Assembly: GCF_016086655.4 (NCBI RefSeq)
Contig: NC_052131.2
Span: 9,035,940-9,099,939 of the forward strand
Length of the DNA: 64,000 nt
From: Lepeophtheirus salmonis
Lineage: Eukaryota > Arthropoda > Copepoda > Siphonostomatoida > Caligidae
Direction of reading: 5' to 3'
Below the pieces are notes generated by a model. It made no database searches and had not been told where the DNA came from. It saw only the letters and a list, made by a program, of their open reading frames with translations. Positions within the stretch are counted from its first letter, which is position 1. Each line of letters starts with the position of its first letter. The translations under genes and the position numbers were made by a program. Below are positions 49,710 through 61,769 of the stretch, one piece after another.

Positions 49710-50940
49710 ACATAATTTGTTCCATTAAAAATTATTGCAGTCTCAGATTGTTCTAGGATTTTCAGACTGCAACCCAAAACTTATATTTATGTTCATTCTA
49801 GTATCGAAAGAAATATGGGCAGATGAGATTGAATCTATATTTCTAAGAAACAAAGTATTACTAAAGTCTTCAATAATCCATATTATTATAGTATCAACAG
49901 AGGGTACCACTGTTGTATCAATATTTGTAGATATATTCATCCTAAACTACAGATTTGATTTGAATTAAGTTTTATAGGGTGATTTATTCCTAGAATTAAA
50001 AAAAAATATGACTTGTGTTTATTTTAATTTCAAAGTTTAATTTTTAAAAGGGGTACCCGCTGATGAGTTATTACCCGCCTATATTTTTTCTATTGATGTT
50101 CTGGGAAGGAGTCCACGGGTACGATTATTACTCAGACTCATGCATACTCTTTTAATGTTGTACATACACTTATGCTCGAAGAATAAACCCTATCTCCTGT
50201 TCACCACCAAAAATGGGATTATCAGTGTCCGTTTGATGTAAGAAGATATTGTGGAAGGAACTACATATATGATAAAGGCTTTCAATTGATTTTTTTTTGT
50301 CATGTATCTATAGTATAAATGTGTTGTATTCCTAAATGTCACATTTTGAAAAGTCAAATGTATGCATGTACTAGGTATATACTTACAATCTAGGTAGTTA
50401 CTTTTCTTTCTACTTCTGTCCTTACCTTATAAATATGTCTTGACAGAAAGTCAATATATAAAAGTGAAATATAATTGAGTTATGATGTCTTCTTCTTTTT
50501 CACTTATCTTGAAAATGGAAAGAATAAAATCATTTTTTTCACTTTACCTTTTTTTATTTTGAGTGTAGGTTGAACATTTCTTCGATATCTAATGTACATT
50601 GTATTATTGACCATTTGAATGCTTTATATTAGGTTCGATGTTTTCATATGATAAAAATTTCTTGTTATTTTTAAATATTTGTATAGTTTGAAAACATTTT
50701 TTTTATCAATATGATTTTTTCCGTTTAATAGCCAAAAAAAAAAAATATTTTTAAATGAAATGCAATATACGCAGTCAAATATGGTCTAACGGCCACCTTT
50801 TTTAAGCAATTTACTGCACTAAGGCCCTATGTTCAGATTTTTAATTTACATGGTTGCTTTTTAAAATTGTAGTATAAGTAATTGTCTCTAAATCAAAGAC
50901 TACAAGTCCAATTTTATTGAAAACTTTTGAAAAATTTAAT
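49710..50940. other. AT-rich interval without supported genes
   Basis: Sense and antisense frames over 49735-49968 overlap fully and neither has a motif. A GGTACCCGC...CCACGGGTAC near-inverted pair lies at about 50050-50120. Confidence 0.35.
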
Positions 50941-50949
50941 TTCACTATT

Positions 50950-52055
50950 CAAATATGAACTTATTCAATTTGGCCACCTTTGGCCTTTTTAATGCAACCA
51001 ATCTCTTGTATACTGCATCATTTAACATTTCTTCTAAAGGGTTGACATGAGATAATCCTTATTTTTTAAAGATAAACATTTACCTCCCTCTGCATTATTC
51101 ACAATTATAGAAATGCTCAAGAGATTTAAATCAGGTGAAGAGGAAGGCCACATAGACTTGTACCAAAAATGCAGGATTTTGAACTGAGTGGGCACCATGA
51201 GTTGCAGCTTAATCCTGATTGCAGCAAACTTCCTGACGTGGACCTGCTGTTTCAATCTAGTGCTTCACTTTTGTCTTCAAAAAGTCTAAATAAACAAATT
51301 GATTTGAACCCTTCAGGAGTATAGGTAATTTTACCACATTTACAGCCACAGCACCCAAAACCACACTTTCACTTTGTAGGCGAATTTTTGGCTGGAACCA
51401 ACACTGTCGTATGTTTTTTGCCAAGACTATGTTATTTTGCTTGTTTAATTTCCAAATTAAATTAACTGACTTTTCGTCACAATAAATCATGATGATATAG
51501 TTATGTACATGCAAACTTTGCTTTTATCTTTTATCTTTAAAATGGCACCCTTTGACAAAATATGAAGATACTGATTTTTATAAGGTTTGATCCCATTATA
51601 ATCTTTAACAATCTTGGTAATAGTGATTCTGTCTTAATTGTGATCTTTTGCAAACGTTTTTATCGAACATTGTTGATTTTGCTGATTTTTTTACGGACAG
51701 GCTTGGCTAACCTTTTAGTACTAAAAGTTTTTATTGTTCCACTCCCTGACTTCCTATCAGACTCAATTTTATCTTCCACTCGCTTTTTGCACCCAGAGAC
51801 AATTTTCTAATTGACCTTGTCTGTCTTCTGGATTGACTTGGAAGTGTGCTCAGCTTTTAATAGAGTTATAATCTATTCCTTTTTGGATTTTCCCATTTTT
51901 GCAAAAAATTATATATTCCAGTGCAATTATGAATAATTTATGATTTGTTTACATGTATTTTCAAAAAAAAATATTTTTTTACAAACCTCTCAGACAGTTA
52001 TTTTATGCAATACAAGTCTTTAAAATATTGTACAATTTTATGAACCATCCCCGTA
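50950..52055 (-). pseudogene. Mariner-family transposase relic
   Basis: Reading leftward from the right: a possible terminal repeat TACGGGGATGGTTCATAAAA starting at about 52055 on the minus strand, then a DNA-binding remnant (KDHNKDRITITKIVKDYNGI near 51650-51590, a helix-turn-helix pattern). Next is IYCDEKSVNLIWKLNKQNN with the first catalytic aspartate as CDEK (about 51490-51430), followed by SESVVLGAVAVNVVKLPILL and a third motif MWPSSSPDLNLLSISII (about 51155-51105), where the usual NPLDY is NLLSI. The QQD block is not recognisable. The two longest pieces are open for 73 and 85 codons. Confidence 0.78.
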
Positions 52056-52059
52056 TAAT

Positions 52060-53560
52060 TGTTGCAAAATATGAAAATCATTTTAAGATTTTATTTGCAC
52101 TATGTGGTTTTTTTTAGTACTACGCACAAAATCAATTTTGAACAAATTTAAAGAAACGAAAAAATGTACAATTTATTTTGTAGGCTATAATAATACATAT
52201 TTGTTATAAATATATTTAAATAAATATTTAATAGACATACCTTAATCAATTATTGGCTTTCTATTCAAAACTTCTGGGATTAAACCTACCCAAATATATT
52301 TTTTTAGATTTCATTTAGTGTATGAAACTTAATTTGGCCCTGATATAGTTGCTCTTTTCAAAAACATAAAAACTATCAGTTTTAAAATATTTATTTGGGA
52401 GAAAAAATTGTGTTTCTTGAAGTCCAAATTATTGCGCTACCAAGGAGTATTTTACAATAACTTGTTGAAATATTTTATTGATCAAAGAATAATTTATGTA
52501 GTCCAGACAAATTTTAATTGGAGTCATTGTAGCTTATTCATCTATTGATAGGACACATTTATATAAAATTACACCATAAAATTGACCAGAGAAAAGAAAC
52601 GTATTCATGTTTTAACCTCAATAAAATTACAATAGCATATATATTACCTAAAATATTACAAAACATTGTTCCAAAATTTCATTGATTACTCTTTAGCTTT
52701 TTCATAACCATTTAAATTTTTTTTTGATAATAGTTACTTTTTGCAATGATTGATATATATCGTCCTTTAATGAAATATTTATTTCATGAAAATCCATAAT
52801 ATAATTCAAAGGCATATACCATAAGTATTATATTGATTTGCTAGACATTGCAATACAAAATATTTGTTTAAAAAATAAACGAAATACAATAATGAAAAAT
52901 GATTGTATTGATTATTTCATTTTAATATTTTATGACACAATTTTTGGAGTAAAGATGAGTAGGTTTGGGAGAACATTAATTTTTTTTTCTTGAGTACTTA
53001 GAATATGCTCTTGTATCTGCAAATAAAGGCTAAAACTGAATTTCATTCTTAATTAATAATTATACTAGTCCGTAGTTTTTCCAAAAATTACAATTGAACG
53101 CAAATTGTAAATGTTATAACTATTCTTGTAACCAAAGGGTTGCTACAGGTTGATTATCGATTTGATGTTACAAAAGAAAAGATAACAATTTTTTTTTATG
53201 TAGAATTCGAATAAATACTAGAAATTTGAAGGTGTTGAATCATTAACAATTGTTGTAGCAAATTAACATATAATGACACTTTTATTATAGATCACTAATC
53301 ATTATTTTAAATCGAAGAAATTTCCTTTTCAGAGGCCTGCTCTGACTAATAATTAAGCTTATGGTGAGGCACAATTATAAATATTATAATGAATAAAAAT
53401 GGGAAAATTGAAGAGAAACACTGTAAAAGTCATACTTTTTCTATATATCTCGAAGTTGATGATCTTGTAAGTGGAAAGTTGAAGCTCAATTATTGCAATC
53501 TGTTAAAAATAAAGAAATAGCTTCGATTAGTTAAGCAACGTAAAAAATATTTTTGGAGTG
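52060..53560. other. AT-rich interval without supported genes
   Basis: I see low-complexity sequence only. No pairs of termini or exons. Confidence 0.4.
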
Positions 53561-53564
53561 GGAT

Positions 53565-53700
53565 AGAGGGACAAGGGAGTCAATCCGTTGACAAAGAGTT
53601 ATAAGTTTCTCTCATACGGAGTAGGTGGGTTGGGGGGGTATAGGGACAGGGAGTTAATCCATAGTAGATCACATTGTAGAAAAAGTTGTAGTGTCGTACA
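53565..53700. repeat. Short imperfect tandem duplication
   Basis: GGGATAGAGGGACAAGGGAG followed by TCAATCC and ..AAAGAGTTATAAGTTTCTC recurs as GGGTATAGGGACAGGGAG, TTAATCC and ..AAAGAGATATGAACTTCTC. The second unit runs into the dispersed repeat at 53663. Confidence 0.5.
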
Positions 53701-53971
53701 TAAAGAGATATGAACTTCTCCGGCCTCAGCCCTCCGTCTACGGATCAATTGAGAGTCCCTCTCTTCCGGCACCCAGAATAATAATACCTTCTATATACTT
53801 TCATGATCTTCCAAAGTGCTAATTGTCACAAATAACTCCAAAAAGTCAAATTATTTTTCCTCCTACTCTAATAATATAAAATAGTTGCAATTATTGAATT
53901 TCTCTTTCCGCTGTCCCTTTCTCCAACCTCCAGATAGAAAGTTAAAGTATGACGTGGGCCAAACTTCTATA
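53663..53971. repeat. Unclassified dispersed repeat, copy B
   Basis: Collinear with 15233-15560 on the same strand, with TTTCATGATCTTCCAAAGTG, CTAATTGTCAC, TTGAATTTCTC, AGATAGAAAGTTAAAGTATG and ACGTGGGCCAAACT as shared anchors. No frame or terminal inverted repeat. The end near GTATGACGTGGGCCAAACTTCTATAG looks sharp because both copies lose similarity there. Confidence 0.6.
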
Positions 53972-53979
53972 GTGTTGCA

Positions 53980-55870
53980 AATTGCAGCTCAATTTGGACC
54001 TGAGTTCTTTGAGCGTTATTATATTAAAAAATTTATTCTCAATGAGTGATTTTGAAACTTTGATGACCCTATATGAGCAGATAGTCAAATATTGAATGAT
54101 TCAATTTTTATATATTAAAAGTAAAACTATAAAAAATTGACTACATTTTTATAAAAATATTAGTTTTCCAAAAAATTATATTTATTCCTCAAAATCAGTA
54201 TCTATCCCCTATCTCAAAAAGAAGTTCCTATTTTATTTTTTTATTTTTATATAGTAATTTTCTTATATTGTCCAACTATAATTTATGCAGGTGTCCCTAG
54301 CCTTTCCCAACTGTATTTTATTAACTTAAACTACAAATCACTATCTTTAAAATCCTTTTAATAAGATGTCCATCTCTAAATACAAATTTATAAATTCATT
54401 AAAACCATTTTCAATTAAACAATTAAGTTGTTTAAACTAATTTATTTATCTTACTAATTAATTAAAAACTTTTTAATTCTTTTTTACTGTACATTTTCAT
54501 AGTTGCTTTAATGAAGAAAATTTTGTTTATAGGTATAATCTAGCAACTTATTGATGTTGGTATTTCAAATTATTTAATGAGTTTATGTTCTTTTATTTTA
54601 AGTTTTCATCTTAAATATTCAAGATTTTTTTTTTAAAGTCATTTTAGTAACTTTTTGTTTGTCTAAATATTGAATATTGACAATGATAAATTGTATAAAC
54701 AGGGAATAATTCTAACGATCTCCTATTTTTAATTACAAATATCGCTAATAGGATAAAAATTTACACTTGAGTAGAAATTATAACAAGGATTAATTGTTTT
54801 AATCTAAACAACATTTGTTTTATCATCTTTACAGTTCGGATTATTATATTTAATGCCTCTAATGGTTTACTTATAGTTATTATTGATAAAATAGTAAAAT
54901 TATCATTACTTTAGTAGAATTAAGACATGTAAGGTAAGAATATCAAATTTTAAAATATAATGTAAAAGTGCAAAAAAAAAAAAGACAAAACAATTTTAAA
55001 ATATAAATTTATAACACAAAAAAGAATGAACTAAAAATCGTTTCAGGTAATTTTCACTTACTTCCCTGACAAAACCATAGAATTTTAGAGACTATCAAAT
55101 AGAGGAGGTAGATACTTCTGCTATGAGAGAGTATCGTTCGCAAGTTTATCTTTTTGTTAAAAATTCTGTGGAGCGTAGCATTATTCATAATGGCATGTTT
55201 AATACATAGAGTTATGAAGCAAATTCTTTTGATTGTCGATATCTCCCAAAAAGATACAATTGACACAAATCTTGCTAGTTACTTTTTCTAGGGAGTCAAT
55301 AAAATAGTTTCAGGAAGGATTCCAGATTTCAGATCTGTACATTAAAATGAGGAGAGCAATTTTTTTTCTTTAAATGCATGATAGTAGCAATATGAAAGCC
55401 GAAAAGTTAAGAAATAAAACCATGATGCTTCTCAAACATTGGGCTCAAGACGTTTTAAAATAAAATAAATTTTTGGAACCTTTGAAGCCTTCCCAAAAAA
55501 AGAAGTGATCTTCCGATAAATTCTACTCATACTATTTTGAAAGGCCCATTCTGATACAAGAACAACATATTCGTTGGGAAAAATGGCAATGATGCTTCCA
55601 AAACAAGAAAGGGCAACCTGTTTTTCCATGCAAAGGCATCTCAGGACAAGACTTTAGAAAAAAACTGTGTAAGCTACATGGAAAACGGTAACAAAGCTTA
55701 TCAAGGCGAAGTGTGTTATTTTACGAAATCTCAAAAATGTGTTATGAAATTTTGTAAATTAACTATTTTAAATTTGATTAATTTTAATTTTACAATGGGA
55801 CCATTTAAAAATCCATCTTGTATATTTATATATTTTATATTTGGGTTGATAACATTGAAAGTTCATTACT
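53980..55870. other. AT-rich interval, unrecognised minus-strand frames
   Basis: Two minus-strand frames, 55266-55054 (70 codons) and 55629-55432 (65 codons), sit in somewhat less AT-rich DNA and might be pieces of one decayed coding region. No motif was recognised, and a stop-rich stretch separates them. Confidence 0.3.
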
Positions 55871-55882
55871 TTATTATATGTA

Positions 55883-56731
55883 CGGGGTGGCCCATTGAAA
55901 TCTGAACACTTACTAATTCAATAATTAATGAAGGTTTAGTGATTTAAGTTTATTCATATTTCAATATATTGAAGCATACACAACTAACCACAAGACAAAA
56001 GAAATTTAAGCTCTCTATCTTACGTACAAGTCAAGAAAATGACACTTGAACGTGAATGTCAAATTTCCACTAACACTTTCCTAGCAGTGATTCGTCTCTA
56101 GGACTACTGTTCTACGCCTTCAGCATGTCCGTTAGAGATGAAGAAGGGTTCTGTCAAAAAGACCAAACTGGACTTGGAGCAGTTAAAGAAACCATCCCAA
56201 ACCAATCCCCTCAAGTATATGACGGCACATGCACAAGATTTTGGTGTTTCAGAGCAGACTGTACAAAGAACTATAAAAAAAAGTGGGTCGAAAGAGCTTT
56301 GGGAGGGTTGAGAGGACAATTTGGACACCAGTAATGAAATAGACCTATAAGGTCCATTGCAATAACCTTTTGACTGAGTCTTGTGAGTTCTTTAGAATTC
56401 TTTTTGATAGTTTGGGCCCCCTACATCCCTGATGCTCACCCCCTTGACTACAACTTTTGGTTGAATGTCGAGGGGAAGGCCTACAGCGATCAAATCCAAT
56501 GTCAGACACCACTGAGACACCATGACAGATGACTATATCTGCAACAGGTACCAGGCCTTCCACCGACTGTAAACCTTCAGTGGCGCTAAGGCAGCTAAAT
56601 TAATTAGTAAGAGAGCTCAGACACATATCTATTTATAGTATTAATTTTGTTGAAATTATATTGTTAATTAATAAATTATATCTTATTTAAGTTTCAAATT
56701 CAAAATGTTACGATTTTAATGTACCAATCGG
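55883..56731 (+). mobile_element. Internally deleted mariner element, 849 bp
   Basis: TA at 55881-55882 is followed by CGGGGTGGCCCATTGAAATC and TGAACACTT. The right end on the minus strand reads CCGATTGGTACATTAAAATC and GTAACATTTT, with TA at 56732-56733. The inverted repeats are diverged but collinear. The left end matches the 121-bp MITE at 8094-8214 over CCATTGAAATC.GAACACTT.CTAATTCA. The transposase inside lacks its middle, consistent with the short total length. Confidence 0.75.
56125..56600 (+). pseudogene. Mariner transposase remnant, middle deleted
   Basis: The N-terminal part reads KKTKLDLEQLKKPSQTNPLK, then AHAQDFGVSEQTVQRTIKKS (about 56155-56285), a clear helix-turn-helix DNA-binding domain. 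After a junction near 56390, PDAHPLDYNFWLNVEGKAYS (about 56425-56485) is the third catalytic motif with its aspartate retained, and YICNRYQAFHRL..FSGAKAAKLI (about 56535-56600) is the normal C-terminus. The first and second catalytic aspartates fall in the deleted segment. The overlapping minus-strand frames (56104-56563) are shadows. Confidence 0.75.
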
Positions 56732-56739
56732 TAATATAA

Positions 56740-57840
56740 AACAATACATTGGCTAGACATTTATAGTCCAACCTTGTTTCGTTTCTTTAACTGTAATAAG
56801 ACATCATTGTGAACAATTAGTGTAAATACCCAATCAAGTGAAGTTAAAAAAAACAACTGCAAAATTTGATTGATATACCTTTATTTTTCCTTAAGGAATG
56901 AAGAAATACATAGTTAGACAAAGTATTATCACGAATAACTTTTAATTGATGAGCTTTTAATGAATTGTTGCATGAGAGAAAATACAATATCCTTTCTCTT
57001 TGACATTTCTTTTTAATTATTGAGATAGAACAATGCGAAACAAAATTCTATATAACGATAAAAAAGTTTACAAATATACATAAGTACTCATGTTTTAATG
57101 ATTATTTTTTGTAAGCGTAAGATTCATATCAAGGATTTGCGTAAAACGTTATGACACAATTTGAATAATTAAAACTTGTTTTTATAACACCCTATTGGTC
57201 AAATGGAATTGCATCAATTAAATATAGGTAGATATATTAGAACTAAATATAAAAAATCCATCTTACTAAGGAAATGGAACTTAACATATGTACATATAAT
57301 ATGTAGGCTTTTAACCAGGAGTGTAAGATTATGAATTACAGAGAGTCAAACTAAGGTGATGTTGAGGAGTCATATGAGTATGTCCTTGTTGGACTCACAG
57401 TGTATCGAAAATTGAGTAATTTCTGCCTATTCCCTTTCTTGATCTGGAGAGGTTTTTTTATTTGACTCCCTCCATTTATAGTTGCTTGTAGCTAATCTAA
57501 TAAAACGTCTTATAAACTATACTTCTCCCCTCCATAACAGCTTTCAAATTATCATAATTACCATGTCAATTTTTGGTTTATTTGTTAATGCCGAAAATGC
57601 TTACAATTTACATATCACTAATAATTTATATGTGTTTCTTTTTAGGAATGAACAAGTTTCGAGCCTGCGCACATAGATTTTTATAAAATAATGTCTCACG
57701 AGCTCGTTTTTAACTGAACTACATCACTTTTTTTAAATTATTTTTATACGTATCATATTCGAATTATTAGCTGACTTATTTTTAATATTTAAGTTGATTA
57801 TAAACTTAAGCCTAATATTTTTGAATCTCGTGGGAAAAAA
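56740..57840. other. AT-rich interval without supported genes
   Basis: A short frame at 57482-57676 ends with an acceptor-like TTTCTTTTTAG and NEQVSSLRT then stop, but nothing supports it as an exon. Confidence 0.35.
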
Positions 57841-57849
57841 GAGTTGTGT

Positions 57850-58010
57850 AAGCCTAGATGGAAGAGAACATGGAGTTTTGGCCTAATAACGTCAGTCCTC
57901 CCAAGAACCCCAATTTGAATCCTTTGGCTTACTCTATCTGGTGGCAAGTTGAGTCCAATGCCTGCAGATTACGCCAGAGAAATGATACCACTGGACCTGG
58001 ATTTTAACGG
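57850..58010 (+). pseudogene. Mariner transposase C-terminal scrap
   Basis: The plus frame from about 57867 reads NMEFWPNNVSPPKNPNLNPL then AYSIWWQVESNACRLRQRND, the third-motif region of mariner transposases (PP.SPDLNPLDYS.WW.VE). The catalytic aspartate is an asparagine (PNLNPL) and the following LDY is LAY. Nothing of the rest of the element is visible nearby, so this is a truncated fragment. Confidence 0.72.
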
Positions 58011-58019
58011 AAGTATTTG

Positions 58020-60235
58020 GTATTTCAATTCCATATTATATTCTTAAGTTTATATAAGTTTTTGAGGTATATAATGTTTGATATGTAAGTCTTATGGAAG
58101 AATATTTTTATGGTTATTTGTTTGTTTAATTTAATTACTAACAATATTATTGTTGTGAATAATAAAGATGAAAGATTTCAGCTTCTTGAGAATCATAAAA
58201 AAATTTATTTATTTATTTTTATTTATAAACAATTGTTCAAGAATCAAGAAGAATATAATTTACCTAAGTTTATAATTAATGCTTGTATGTATTCATATAA
58301 AAGACTTTAAAAATCATTGTATTTATTTTAAAATCAAGTAAATGAGATCTTTTTAATAATTTTTCTTCTAAATTTAACAGATTTTATGATGTGGTATGGA
58401 ATTTAAGTTAAAATCAATTGTTACTTCAAAAAAATAAAATGAGTATAGAAATTAGTATAAATATATAATTTGTTTATTTAGGCCCCAAAAAGTTAGACAT
58501 CAACAACATGACGTCGCATGAAAACAATATATTAAATCTGATTGAAGAAAAGTCAAATATAATACCACAAAAAATTAACATAGAGTAATTTGTCAAAAAA
58601 ACAAATGTATTCCAAATTCAATTTTGCAAAAAAATATTTTATCTTGCTTTCGTTTTGCCACTTTCCTATTCAATATTAATAAGAAATTGAATTGGTATTA
58701 TTTGTACATATTTATATGCAGAGTCGGTGCCATGTGGAAAGAGGGATCATAATCCGGTTCATAGAAATATTAGAGTTGGGCGTTAGTTGGAAATATTGAA
58801 TTATTTACCAATTGATTTAAAAAAAAAAAACTACAAAAGGCTTTTTGAAAAATAATAAAAATAATTTTGGAGCATAAGGTCTTATAGAAATATACAAAAA
58901 TATATTATTAAATAAAATATTAAGGCCTAAAAAGCTTATCCTTTTTCCAAAAAAGACCATTAAAGAATAAAAGTAAAACATTTGTTGTTTTGTAACATCC
59001 TACGGTTAAAAATGAAAAGAATATTTTAGTTCTACCTTTTATTATTTTAAGGGAAAACTAAACGGGCGCTATTCCATTTTTGAAATCCGCGTCATATTAT
59101 TGTCGGAAAAAGGAAATATCACTCTACAAATTGAAAACAAATATTTCTCTCCTCTTAAAAAGTTACACACTACTGATTGCGATCAATTTTCCGTGTACCA
59201 TTTTGATTATATTCATAGGATTAATCCATTTTGAATATTAAATATTTACAAAATCTGTATTTTACGAATTTTTTCGAACGTGTTTATAACAGTAGACCAA
59301 ACTATTGTATACGGATTAATGCCCCTTTGAAATTGTAAAATCAAATGATGATAGACTACTAATAAATATTATGGCCTTGCCACATAAATACTAGAAGATG
59401 AACATATATGAATACTAAATCCTTTTAATAGAGGTATAAAAAATTAGATTTGTAATATTTGTAGATTGATTCTAGAAAATTGATTTCCGAAAAAAAAAAT
59501 ATATATCTATAAAATATAATGTGCTTCATTAAATTATATGCGAAATATGATTGATAAATAATTATTATTAGTAGTTTAAAAAACATTTTTCCTTTTGACT
59601 ACACATAATCTGTCTTTCATTTTGATAATGATAACAGCTTGCAAACGGTAGAGTACAATTCTCCACCTAAAATTATTTTCTCTAAAAATTAAGAACAAAT
59701 ACACTAATTTGAATAGTTTATTTCATTTTTTTTTGTGTGTGACCCGGACCTTTAACTTTGGTCTCTCTAAATGGAAAGTCCTTTTAATTGTAATATATAT
59801 AAATTACATACAATGTTTAACCAAAATTGATATGTAATTTTATTTGTGGTCCTGCTATAAAAATGCATAACATTTTGTGGGACTTTTGACGATAAACTTT
59901 CAAATGGGAAATTACTGTTAACATATATAGCCTTTCTAAAATTTTTTATCAAAATCGATCTACAAACTAATAAACATACAAATAAACCGAGGCGAAAATA
60001 TAATCTCCGTATAACTTTGTTGGCCTAGGTAAATATTTAATGTGTTGACTTATTCAGATACAAGAAAACAAGGATAAATCTATTTTAGGGGAGACCGGGA
60101 CCGTTGAAAACGCTCTTGCTTTTATCTCAACAACTATGAGTTGGCTAAACCAGAAACATTTTATAAAATACTTAAAATAATTAATAGTTTTGACTTAAAC
60201 TTCCACACGAGACCATTGTTTAGTTTCTTATAAAA
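58020..60235. other. AT-rich interval without supported genes
   Basis: Two points only: GGGGAGACCGGGACCGTTGA near 60089 looks like a repeat tip without a visible partner, and ATGACGTCGCATG lies near 58509. No exon or RNA gene is supported. Confidence 0.35.
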
Positions 60236-60242
60236 AAAAATT

Positions 60243-60285
60243 AAACGGCTTTTGCATTCAGTGAAATAATAAGAAAAAGCCGTTT
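60243..60285. repeat. Perfect 11-bp inverted repeat (hairpin)
   Basis: AAACGGCTTTT at 60243-60253 pairs perfectly with AAAAGCCGTTT at 60275-60285 across a 21-base loop. It stands out because its stem is GC-containing in AT-rich surroundings. It could be a young MITE tip pair, a terminator-like hairpin or chance. Confidence 0.6.
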
Positions 60286-60289
60286 ATTT

Positions 60290-61460
60290 GTAAAAAACTT
60301 GTACATTCTACTTGTAAAAGTTGTTACTAGTATAAACATTTTTTACAAATTTAGGAGAGGTGTTAATTTTTCACTCCAAATGAGCTCATTTTTCTTGCTC
60401 TAACAACAATAAATATAATTCCTTTTGTAGTTCTGTGAATATTGTCTAAATTACGGTAGGCGTAAAAACCACACCTTAGACAATGCCATAAAAATATGGA
60501 TACTTTAAACAATGAACTTTAGCCAATATTCACATCTTTATTCAACCCATTCTGTATCAATTTTCTTGATCGTCTCGGATTAAAGAGACTTTTTCCTCGT
60601 TTGGACGGCAAATTAGATTCTTCAAGTTTTAAGAAAAAATATAATCATAGTAGTTTTTTCAAAAATTACATTTGAACGTTATATTTCATATCTTCCAACT
60701 GTCTGTATTGCCTGGGATTTTTCCAACAGTTAAAAAATGTCAAATTTTGAATAGGGATTAAACTTAATCATATTAATGAATAAAAAAAAAACCTAAATTT
60801 TGAAATGTGTTTTAATATTAAATTTCAATATTTTATAATATATTAGGGTATAAAAAGATTTATAAACCCATTAATGCTGAGTGTCCATTTTTCGAGCCTG
60901 TAGGAAAATGATAATTATAAAATAAGTAATGGGTATATATTTCTTTTTTTTTTAAATATATTAATTCTTTTAACTATAGTTGATCATAAACTATCTTTAG
61001 GTTAAATGCACTTTTCACCTACTTTAAGATTTAATAAACAGTATATTTCAGCATTGTGTCGTGGTGTCATTAATGTCATAAATTATTTGATCATCTATGA
61101 ATATAGGACACCAATTTGTAACTAAAAAAAAAACCTGTAATATTCCATATATCTTAAATGTCCATTTTTCTGAAAGCTATAAAACCATTGACCTCAGTTG
61201 CAGTTTTTTTCTCCTATGGCTTAAAACCCTCCGAGGCTCTTATTATTATAGATAACCTTGATGTATATAAATTAGACTCAGTCGATACATTTCTCCATAT
61301 CATTAATGATCATAATATACCTTAACCGAATATTAATTCTTATGTTTCTGAGCAAACCTTATAAGGAGATCTAGATATACTTGGTCCAACTCTAATAAAA
61401 CTGATTTGATTTTGTTTCTTACAATTGTATTTATAACATTAGGGTCAGACGCCACTCTTA
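60290..61460. other. AT-rich interval without supported genes
   Basis: The motif TGTCCATTTTTC occurs twice (near 60880 and 61160) in the same orientation. No frame or terminus pair was found. Confidence 0.35.
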
Positions 61461-61467
61461 GGGATTT

Positions 61468-61760
61468 ATGCCAAGATCTTGGAATTTTGGTTGTTACGTT
61501 AGTGCGGATTTTGCTTATTCAACAATAATTGATTACTTTCGATTAATTATTGGTATCTTCAATTTGTTTTTATTTAAAGCAATCAGAGTTTATTACTCAT
61601 TACAATATATCAGAAAGAATGGTGGATCATGTTTGAACTGTCATCTCCCTATAGCCTTAATGATGAAACTTGAACAGGGGAACCTTCATCAACGATGCAA
61701 GGATATGCTTAAAATGCATACAGATTTAATACACTTATTAGTATATATGTATTACTGAAG
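61468..61760 (+). CDS. Exon-like ORF, paralogue of 28.7-kb ORF
   Basis: The plus frame starts MPRSWNFGCYVSADFAYSTI, passes a hydrophobic segment (FRLIIGIFNLFLF) and then QYIRKNGGSCLNCHLPIALM and GNLHQRCKDMLKMHTDLIHL. It ends beside a splice donor GAAG|GTAAAG at 61760/61761. Order, QYIRK and HQR motifs, and donor phase (2) match the minus-strand ORF at 28657-28970. Here a TGA falls in the codon just before the donor where the other copy has TCA, so this copy is probably a pseudogene. Function unknown; a membrane-protein exon is the most I can infer. Confidence 0.35.
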
Positions 61761-61769
61761 GTAAAGAAG

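Noticed and set aside
56104..56563. Minus-strand frames of 74 and 72 codons
   Set aside because: They overlap the plus-strand mariner remnant with a clear helix-turn-helix and PLDY motif; they are shadows.
60089..60165. GGGGAGACCGGGACCG as a repeat tip
   Set aside because: It looks like the end of a dispersed element, but no partner end or second copy is visible in the window.
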